Source: Scortum barcoo
Taxonomy: Eukaryota > Chordata > Actinopteri > Centrarchiformes > Terapontidae
DNA length: 64,000 nt
Direction: 5' to 3'
NCBI GenBank assembly: GCA_023238725.1
Contig: CM041553.1
Location: forward strand, 20,338,501 to 20,402,500
Shown piece after piece: positions 49,801 through 60,800 of this stretch (within the stretch, counting starts at the first letter, position 1; each line of letters opens with the position of its first letter). A model generated the notes under the pieces. The model searched no databases. It was not told where the DNA came from and saw only the letters and a program-made list of their open reading frames with translations. The translations under genes were made by a program, and so were the position numbers.

Positions 49801-52800
49801 CATCAGGGGATCATTATCATACTGCAAGTTATTCCAGTCTGTTATTCAGGCCATAGTTCTGTGAAAAGCCAGATGTTTATATCATAACTATCACATTGTG
49901 TTCTGAGGCAATCACGCTGAAAATGCAGGTGTACTATAGACATAATACACACATAACGCGGCCTAAAAATGCTGTTGATGATACAGGAATATGAGCCTTT
50001 TCAGTCATGTGATGGTGGGGATACAGCAGGTACTTGCTGTACTTTTTGCACCTTCTCACATTCATTCATTATTCTCAAAATAGAAAGGCAAGGTGAGTTT
50101 TGTTTGTATTGTAGCGAGCTCAATAGCAACATGTGACGTCAGACTCTTTAGTCATTTTGAATGCTCCTGGTCTGTGACTGGACATTACATAATGAGATTT
50201 ACTCTCCTTCATCCGACCGGGAATTGATTGACCCAAAATGTTCCTGGAAGACTATTGTTTTCTCTATGTTTTTCTCTAATAGGGCAAATAGTTGAACATA
50301 TGGTTTTTTTTTTACAGTAATTTTCTTTGGTTGACACACAAGACTGACATTCAGCCAAGCGTATTTGACAGTGCACGGCGTGTACACCAGGACTAGAATA
50401 ACTAGATTAGTATGCAGCACTGAGCTGTACTGGATGAATGGACGCTAATCTGAAGAGTTTAAACAGTCTGTCCTCTGATGATTTTTCTCATGCTTTCTCA
50501 TACATCAATACTGAGAGAGAAGAAAGAATAATAATCTCCAGACAAAACAAACTACTGTCTTCATACATTCATATCTTCTCAGTCAATGCGCTGTATTTTC
50601 AAAGACAAATGTTGTCTCTGGACTCGCTGCGGAAGCTCCCTTAGTTCTTATTGATTTCCTAATGTTTAACTGAGTTATTATTGTTGGCAAAGAATACAAA
50701 ATTTGAATCTTAAAATTTGCATGAGGCTGCTGACAAGAGGCAGTGGCCCGACCACCTGCTGAGGGTCTGCCAGCAACGACACACTGAAATGCCCCCATTC
50801 AACGGACGGCAGCACGCGAGCTGACAGATAGTTGCATCAAGAGAAAGACAATGCACTTTGTTAAGGAAAGACAGCGAGGTGCTTTCTTTTCTTTTCAGCA
50901 GACATGAGTTTGATGACTCAGAAAAAGGACAATCGGCGCGTTAGACACAACACACTCCGGCTGCGAGACAACAGACTTGAACAATAAACGAGCCCGAGAG
51001 TTGTTAAGCGTTTGTGCCGCCACATATGAGCGTGAAGATGAATTTAACTTCTCTTCTCGCAATCCCAGTTAGTTCTGGTGATGATGATAATTCAAAGGAA
51101 ACATGACTGAACCCGCCCAAATGCTGAATCAGTAGAGCGTAGACCGAAAACCAGGAATTAATAAGCCAAGATCAGCTAAATGTTTGGTAATCAGTTTAAT
51201 TTAAGTCAGTTATGAATCAAAAATGCTAAAAAAAAATAAATAAATAAAATAATAATAATAAAAAAAAAAACTCCCAGGTTCAGCTTCTAAAATGTGTAAA
51301 TTAAATATATTTGGGTTTTAGATTGTTGGTCAGAGCACAAATATAATAATCTGAAGACCTCAGCTAGGGCTTTGTGAAATTATGAGGGACATTTTTCACT
51401 ATTTCTTAATAGATGAATCAATAATGTTTATCATTATTTGCAGCCCCAGTGCACTGCATTACATTGTTGTAGGCCCGTAAGTGAAGCACACTGGTGACTT
51501 CGGTTTGACTTCTGTGGGTTAACACCGACTTCCTTGTTTTGATGTGTGGCAGCAGTGTGTGTTGTTCAAACATGTTGCAAGCAGTCGTCAAACACTTAAA
51601 GTTCAGAACAGGTGGTTAACACTTTTGAGGGTAAATGGACAAATAACACCCCTCCCAAACACACACACACACACCACCCTCAACCACCTGCCTACTTGGT
51701 GTGTGACAGCTTCTCATAATCAATCTTCAGTATAACTTTTGCACAGGTTGTGTCTTTTTTTTCCGCTGTGAAACGTTCACACGCTTACACACATACTTGC
51801 ACATGTGGAGCATTGGGAGGGATACAACAATTGCTTTGCATGCAGCTTTGTGACCCACAACTAATAGAGTTAAACTGTCTTGTCATGTCTTCTGGTATTA
51901 GTTATTAGCCTTTGTTATTCTTCGTTATTGAAGATGCAGTTCGCTCACAAATTCAGCTGCACAAACAATGTAATAGGACACATTAATCACTGGTAATCAA
52001 GGGATGTATTTCAGGTTCTCCTTGTTTAACGAGCCCACTGTATAAACATACACACACACGCTAACATTCGAACTGAAGTGCTTTTGACAGCACTGACAGA
52101 ACTCATTTTTTTAACCGTTTACCTTAAGTGTCACCCCTGCCTGGTTTTAACCCTTTACTTTAGTCCTAAATCTAATCTGGATGTTGATCTTCTCTAAATA
52201 CTGCTTTTAATGAAGTCATGCCGGCCTATGGCAGTAAATAAACTCTTTTTACTTAGTTCAAGTCTTTTTACCTTTTAAGGGCATTTACGCTTGATTTAGA
52301 GGTAAGAGAAATTCAACAGAAAACACAGGAGCACACACTGTTTCACCTCTAGGGGTTTCCTGTGTGCATCTAAGCTGACTTTCATTGAGAATACCTCCAC
52401 ACAGCCTCCACTGTGCAGCTCCAGTCCCTCCCTGTATTGTCCTTTGTCCAGCGCAACATTCCTGGTAATCCAAAGCAGCTACCTGTTTCCCTCGAGACTC
52501 AGGTGGAAACAAATGTGTGTGTGTGTTTGTATTTGTGCCTGAAACCTGTGCGGAGCGTAGTGATGTTTTTACAGAGGTGTGGTTGTGCGTGTCAGGCTGC
52601 TCTAAAAGCCCCAGTGTTGAAGTTTTGACTCAAAGATGACTGAGCAGGGAGGGAGGGAGGCTTTATTTTAAAAGTTCTCACAATGGAAGAGTCTCATGTG
52701 TTTTCCTGAGGTATTTCGGTATCTCATTTACTGAAACTGATGTTTCTCACATTGTTGGCTTAACAAAATGTTTGTGAAATATGAGTCATTACTTCCCTTT

Positions 52801-54798
52801 TGAGTAATGTGTGTGTCTGTATGTGTGTGTGTGTGTGTGTGTGTGTGCATGCATGGAAGAGTATTTCTTGCCACAGAAGGTGAATAATACAGACACGCTA
52901 ATACATGCACATACACACGAACTTTATGCCAGACAATTTATGCTCATCAGTCATGGTAATTTGCACAAGTGGTATCTGTATAGCTCACGTAGGTGTGAAT
53001 ATGATCATTACTCAACAAATGGAGACTATAAAAAATAATGTGCACATTAACTATTATTTTTGCTATAAATTAATCTGTTCATTGTTATCTCAGTTGTTTC
53101 TTTTTAATTGCTTATTCATCCACAAAATGTAAGAAAATGGTGAAACTATTTCCCAGAGCCCAAGGTGACATCTTCAAACAGCACTTCAAAAACCAAAATA
53201 TTTAATTTAGTGTCATATATGATAGAGAAAAGCAGCAAATCCCCCCATTTAAAAAAGCTGGAATCAGCCAATTGTTGGCGTTTTTGCTTGAAAAAAATGA
53301 CTGAGATGATTGACTAATCAAATAATCGTCTAATCTGTTCAGCTTTTCTGTACATATTTGTGTATTCGTATATCCTTTTTAGGTTCTGTAAAGCCTCTTA
53401 TGCCCTCCTGTCTCAGAGCTTCTTACCCACCGGTGGGATCTGAGGCACAGGATGACAGGGGAGCTACTGGTGACAGAGTCAAAAATGCTGAATATAAAAG
53501 CAGAGGCATTAAACGATTCATATTATAGGTGAATAATTCTGTGGTGGCAGCACTCGGGGAGCCCAGGGCTTAGAAGAATGGGGAGCAAGAGAGTAAGAGA
53601 GGATGAAATGAACAAAGAGAGAGGGAGACATGTAAAGCCTCTGCAGAAAAAACGCCTCTTATCTCTGGAGCTCGCTCTGACAAACACAAGCAGAGAGACT
53701 GCTGTTCTTTCTCTGCTGCCCTTCCCTCTCTCTCTTGCTCATTCCTCTCTCATCCTCTGTCTTTTTCTCTCTCCCTCTGCTCCATCCTCAGTGTTTACCC
53801 CCCTTTACCCCCCCTTTCATTTTGTCCCTCACTCTTCGGCTCATCCTCCCGTCCCTTTACTGCTGACTCACACTAAATCAAAGCTTCATCGGAGCGGATC
53901 GATCCAGTCAATGTTAGTTCGTGTGTCTGCTCATCCCACACTGGTGTAGCGCTCCATCTCCTTTTTTGTCTTTTGCACGGCGCTTGTTTTGTGTGATTCT
54001 ACAGCAACGCGATGGTTACTGTCCAACTAGTTATACAACAAGTAAGCAACAAGAACAACACCTTTTGAAAACACTATAAGCTGTATGATGCCTTGAGTCT
54101 TGTTTTGCTAAAATAATATGCCACAAAAATGTCCCTGAAATATTCTTAGAGGGCGGTTCTCAATAGAGGTCTTAGCTCCCGTAAAGCCTCTTAAGACTGC
54201 TGTATCTCTTACAGGAAGAAGGTTTCTTCCTGTAAGAGAGAGCGTTTTTTATCTATGTAATATCTGTGATGAAATGCAGGATGCAGTCAGTTTGTATGTC
54301 TTTTATTCATATTTATGGCACTATGAGCTTATTTTTTGTTTGATAATTGAGATATTTTTCTGGAAAATTCTGCAAAAGTTGCAAACAGTTTAACAAACAA
54401 GTCTGACACGCGTGGGAATCTTGGAGCAAGATATTCAGGTTGTACCACTCTTGCCACATCCTCTGCCACTTTTTACGTTCAGATCAATAGTACCTTGTAA
54501 TGCGTGGTCATCCACATAATTCTCCACTGTGTCAGATGGACAGATTAATGATTTGTTCAGCACTAAAATGGTATTGACCCTCAGCACTCAGCGTGGGCTT
54601 TAAAGGGTGTGAGGGGAGGTGGATCGAGAATCTTTTTAATGACTGCTATAACGATGATGTTGTTGTCGGTGCTGTTCAGCCCGATTAAGGGTTTGGACCT
54701 TTTGATGACATGGAGATTGAACACCATCCTCCAATTAATTGGCACTTTCAGGAAGTAATTAGTTCATCTCACCCTGCTTGTCGCTGTTTGGGTGTGCC

Positions 54799-54830
<32 letters not shown>

Positions 54831-57800
54831 ATGTGCATGTAAGCTTTTATTATACAGAAGATTATACCAGTCCTGTGGATAAGTACATTGATTAGCTACT
54901 TAAAATGGGAGTCAAACTCCTTGTTCTGTGTGTATCGAAATGCTCGGCCAGTGAAGTCGACTCTGGTTGTGATATCTGAGCAGAGACAATGAAATCAAAA
55001 GAAACAGGATGAACATTTTACTCATAGCACTCCAAACGCTGAACGCTGCAACAAAATATATAATTTGTCCACGTCCTCTAAAGCGATACGTAGAGCCATT
55101 TTCTGGATGGATGCTGTTGTTCTTCTTGGGAGGACAACCTTGCTTTGGAAAGGTGTAACTAAAGAGATTAATTAAGGCTCCAATTCATCTGAGCATGCCA
55201 GTAAGCGGGCATGCAGACTAGCAGAGCTCTGGATCTGGAACCTGTTTGTCATTAATGTTATTAATTACACGTGTACTTTCCCTTCCTTGGTGACTGGTCA
55301 GAATTTGTGCTATGAAAAAAGGTCTGTTGTTCACTTAATTTCCATCTTAATTTAACTACATTCTGTTACCAAAGAATACCAATTTTATTTCACTTCCCAA
55401 GAATAACCTTGTTCACTCACCTTATCACTGTTTGTGATACTTAGGTCTAGTAGGAATTTGCATTATGTATTTGGATGGGTTAATGATTTGCCTGCACATC
55501 AGGTTATGTCAGAGGAAATAACATTGCAAGTGAATGTGGGAAGGAGGAGTATGAGGTAAACGTTTCAGTGTGCATGTCTGAATGTGCATGTTCTCTTACC
55601 CAAGCATTTTGTAATGTGAAAATACTGCACGCTGCCCTCCCTAGCAACCAGTATTATAGCACTAATTGCAATACAATAACATTATTGCTCACTGTTTTCT
55701 GTACTGTAATAGTCTGTAGTGTTGCTCAATAACTGTAGCGTGACAAAAACATTACAAAAACATTGGCAACATGGCATGATTGATAGTCATCATTCATATT
55801 ACATAAACCTCCATCTATGCCCTGCTGAGAAACTACTGTCGCTGCCAGGCTTAACCGAATGTCGATTACGAGGTCAAATTATTTTTCTTCAAAAATACTT
55901 ATAACATAAGTCTGCCACAGATATAAAGCAGTGCTTGCTTTTTTTAAGTTAGTTTCACTTGACGTTGATCTTTTCTATGCTGTCTCTCTCTTCCTCTCTC
56001 TTTTTTCCATCTGTTTCTCTCAGCTTGACATGTGGGGATATCGCTCCTTCGCTCTCTCTTCAGCTTCCCTCAGAGAAGTGTCCCTGCTCCTTATTTTACA
56101 TCCTTCTATCTCGTGTCTCCTCACTTCTTACATTTCTATTGCGGCTGCAGTGGATGTAAATAATAAATTTTTTCCCTGAGAGTCTGGCTGTGTTGGAGTC
56201 TCTTTCTATTCATGTTGCACAATTGTTTCTGTACCTGGAAAATCAAGGCGGAAAAAATCTTTGGCTGTACCGAGGGTGTCTGACCTGTATTTTTCCTGAG
56301 AAAGTCCACACGCTTATTCAGCCACAGGTGATGTGTTATAAATTACATATAATAAATCTGTCACATGTGAGTAATTCAGTGATGATTGAAGCTCAGTCTC
56401 AAGCACAGCACCTGGACAGGGTTTGGCAAAAAAGGGGTAGCTGGACAGAGAGAGCATTCGCACATATGCTTATGGGTAGTAGTTGTTGTTGCCAATACAT
56501 ACAGTCACATACTGTATGCACATTCACATTGTGCAAAGCACGTTACCAGATTGGCCACAAACACCAAACAAAGGTCTGTTCGCTCGGTCTGAATTTCTCA
56601 TGTCAGAAAAAGAGGCTGAATTTTCCTTTGGTCCGCTTCATCCCTTCATCTTGTTCTTCTCTGACATTCTCACCTGGGAGAGCGGGAAGAAAAGCAGGAA
56701 AGAATGATGGGATATCTGTATTTTAACTAGGTCAGGTCCTGCAGCAGAAAACTCACAGAAAGATCAGAAGTCCCTTTTTTATTTAAGTAAAATATGAAAA
56801 TATGTACAACAACAACACATGCTGTGCAAGCTAGTGTTGATATTAAAGCTGCATTGATCCCTCTTCAGTAGATGTCTTTACATCTGAGAGATGTAATCCT
56901 TGGAGATGAATCTTGATCAAAGCACGATGAAGTATAGATTCTCTTTCAGTTCAGTACATTTGGGCCTAAATAAAATGAAATATTCCCTTTATATCATCTT
57001 GCTATTTTGTATAAATGGTATCAAAAGCACAAAAAATGTTCATAATATTAAAAACACGGGAATTCTAAGTTAGGTATAAGTTTTCAGATATTAAACTATG
57101 TGACAGATTTATCTTGATTAAATTGTATATTGAAAATTGCTATTGATATGTGAAAATATGATACTGCAAATAAATATTGTTGTACACTGTGTATTACTGA
57201 AAATTAAAAGCTTTCAGACACTCAGATGAATTCTCCTTGTGAAATCTGCTGATTAATCATGTATACCAGAGCTGATCTGGCCCGGCCAAACATTTAATGT
57301 TGATAAAAATCTTCTTTTGGCCGAAGGGTGACATGAAGGCGCTGCAGGCTTCACGCTGCAGTTAAAAGCACAGCAGAAATTGGCGTCCTCGGTTCAAAGC
57401 CACTGGCAGGTTGGATGCTGTTTGGCAGGCTAGCTGCGTCTTTGCTCCGGGGAATCAAGCGGCTCAAAACACTCTGTAGGCTCATGTTTTGGCAGTTACA
57501 GCCCCTGGGCTGTTCTGGGGCAGGCAGCCACAGAGAGGCATACTGTAAATACACTACCAGTCAAAAGTTTGGATACACCTTCTCTATTCAATGGTTTTTC
57601 TTTATTTTCTTTATTAGTTTTTGACATTGTAGATTAATACTGAAGACATCAAAACTATAAAAGAACACATATGGAATTATGTAGTAAAGAAAAAAGTGTT
57701 AAACAAACCAGAATATGTTTTATATTTTAGATTTTTCAGAGTAGCTAGTAGTAGATGTATATATAAATATCCTCCCTCGACCATTGCTTCTTTAATATTT

Positions 57801-60800
57801 TAATAAGAACAACTCAGAATGTAAAGTACTTCTGTTTGAAAACATAAACATTTTGTAGGATATTATTGTGCATCAGTGTCTTTGCCTGAAACAGCAGTTG
57901 TCAGAAAAGCTTTAATTGGCAGCCTAAATGAATGAACATGTGCTTCTATTCTCCCGAAAATGGCACCTGACTGACTGCTAAATGTGTTTCAACACTTAAG
58001 CAAGTTGCTGACACGCATCCACCTGAACAGAAAGAAATAAAGCTCTCTGAAGACTTTGAAAGGATCAGTAAGGTTGCAGTTAAATACAACCTTCACTGAG
58101 TGTATGGCATAAGAGTAGCATAAACATAATTTAGTTCAAGAGAGTTCAGGTATTAATAACTATATAAATAGGAGAGTTACAGTTTTAAGCGTCATTTTAG
58201 TTAAAGGGAAATTCATCATTGTGGCTTAATCAACTAGAAAATGTGTCATCCTTATCAACAAAGCTAAAATTTCCAGTTAATGTAACCTAATCTAATGTTG
58301 TCACATTATTAAGAAATGTATTGCAGAAACAGGATTTCTCAGCCATACTTCCCCCTTAGTTCTGTGTTTTGACTGGTTCTAAAATTAATTGCTGATCCAA
58401 TGTGAGCTACACTACATATGAAAAACCGCCTCGTCAATCTTCCTTAGAACAAACGCAACAGGTGTCAAACGTCCCCACTGTGTTAGCTCGTTCAGTTTTT
58501 TTTAGTTGTTGTGGTGCAGTACAGTGGGGGGTCTGCCTATTTTCTTACCCCACACTGCTTCTTTTCTCTGCTGCAGGGAAATCAGGAGACTGGTCTAAGG
58601 AATGCTAAAGAGACCTTTATCCTTTGTTTTGTTCTCCGTGACTCTGCTCCAGACCCCATGTTGGCTCTTTGTAACAGTACAGAGACTTTAATTTTTAATT
58701 TAGTTGTACACAGGCCTGCACGTTTGGCTGTATGTCTGGTTGTGTATGGGATGACAACCTATAATAATGTAATATTTGCAATTTATAGGCCAAACGTGCA
58801 TTAAAATGGCTACGATTTTACGATTTTATTCAAGTGCTTTCTCATTTTTTTCACGCCATAGACACTTTACTAACTTTATTTTCTCATGTGGATCTGCATG
58901 CACAACCTTTTTTTAAATCAGGCAATGCCCAGTGATTAATTATAGCCACTTTATTTATTTATTTGCCTTATTATTTTTTGATTAACACTTCAGACTAACT
59001 TTGCATTCCTCTTGACCTAATCTTTATTAAACAACATCAGAAAAAAATGATTTGACATTGACTTTTTTTATGAGGTGGGGTTGAAATACAAACCATGCTT
59101 TTATTATTTGATTATATAGGTATGTGTAAAATGTAAAAATATACACATACATATATATTGAATCCTGAGCATGGGATTTAAAATTCGCTGTTCAGCCAAG
59201 ATTTTTATGTCAGTGGAGCTTAAAGGATGAAGACCGAGGGTAATGTGTGTGTGAGAGAGAGAGAGAAAGCAGTCTGAGCCTTAGTTACGGGAATCTTTTA
59301 TTAGTCTGTAATGTTGTCTAATACCGACCTGACTGTCCTCAAGCTGCTTCGTTATCTCTCTGCCTCTCCTACATCTTTCTTCGCAGCTCTCACACTCTCG
59401 TCTAATCTCTACCTCACACTGTACTAGAGAAGCTAGCTAATTCCTTTTCATTCCTTCCCGGCTTTGTTCCCCGTGCCCTCTTTTTCTTCTCCTCACTTGT
59501 TTGCTATATTCTTCTCTTCTGTACTTAGTCCTCCTTCCCACCTCAAACCGTGCATCTAGGCGCTGACTGCTCCACATGTTACTCCCCCTCCTCCCTCTCC
59601 TCTCTGAGTGCCTCTTCACCTGACCTCAGTCATGCTGAGATAAGTCCTTGTTCTCTGTTGCCTTAGACCTGCTTTGAGCCGCTGGAGAGTGAAACTAGAT
59701 GTAGAAGGAGCTGACCTCTGACCTGCCGCCCTTTCACCCCTCTAGCCCTCAGGACCTCCTGCGTGAACTTAAGACCATTTCCCACAGTGATGGAATCTAG
59801 TAAATGAGAAATCCACTTGAAAAGTAATTTGTGAACAGCTCTTTTGAAAGTAAAAGCAAGTTAAGGCCGCTTTAATGAATTTCAAAGGATTTCCATTGTC
59901 TAAAATGTATGTATATGCAAGATGTCTGGATTCATTATGAACTCTAAAACACACAAAATGGTCTGTCCCTTTGGACCATTGGCTGCTTTCGCTCGGTTTC
60001 TATTCTCTTTATTTGCTGACTAATAGCATACAGAAGTCACCACATGCCTTAGTATGCAATTGATTGTAATTTTCAGAATAAGCTACTCCATGGTTTATCA
60101 TGTCAGTTTAGTGTTAGTGAATTAGGAGTTTTTGTTTCATTTTGTGTTTACTAAATTGTTTGTCATAATGTGAACTGCATTTTATAGAATATTCTCTGTA
60201 ACAAGGCATGCGGCAATATCCGCCACCAGTTTATGTACAAACAACAATCACTGCACTGCTTTTGTTGCAGTTATGTGGAAAGCTCTGATCTTTTTTTAAA
60301 TGTAGAGGATGTAAATAACATTTACTTAAATAGAAAATAATGGTATTGGAAATAACGCTGTCAGTGCCTGTAAATATGTTTTACAAACATACTCATCTGT
60401 CAACTCTTCGTTCCCCTCCTCCCCCTCTGTCTTTGCCTCTCTTCCCATCTTTCTCCAGGGTAGTAAGGAGGAGCGGGTTTGTCCGGTCATCATGTGCACG
60501 CGGGCCTATCCTGACCCCGAGTGCCAGCTGTTCCCGGGAGAGGTGGAGGAGCCTGAGGAGGAGGTGGCAGACGAGGGCAGGGAGAGGGAATCAGACAGAG
60601 ACAGTGCTGTGGAGAGCACGCAAGGGTCAGACACCTCCGACGGACTGATCAGACCAGGAGACAAGGAAGACGCACTGGGGGATCTCTTTTTCCCTGGGGA
60701 GAAGTAAGCTCTATTCCTCTGTTTTCCTGTCTTCTCTCACAGTCTTTAAATCTTACTTCAGCCCACATTCAGTTATGCTCCTTGTTCCAGTGCCTTATGT

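Larger units (their letters stand above)
49045..60458 (+). other. rab11fip4: rab11fip4 long intron, second part
   Basis: About 11.4 kb without a supported exon or nested gene. It includes family B copies (51305, 53065), GT runs (52822, 54801), a perfect hairpin (54205-54239), candidate homeodomain-rich conserved sequence (54530-54780, 55150-55270), pyrimidine-rich blocks (53700-53880, 59340-59620) and a Tc1-like end (57551). The 178-codon frame at 56190-56726 contains no recognisable domain and is rejected. Confidence 0.65.

Noticed and set aside
56190..56726. 178-codon open frame on the plus strand
   Set aside because: Longest frame in the window, but no domain, low-complexity start, no splice or promoter context, and it lies inside the rab11fip4 intron.
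58575..58620. Strong acceptor CTCTGCTGCAG followed by GGAAATCAGGAGACTG
   Set aside because: Entered in phase 1 it stops after about ten codons, with no usable donor; not a FIP4 exon.
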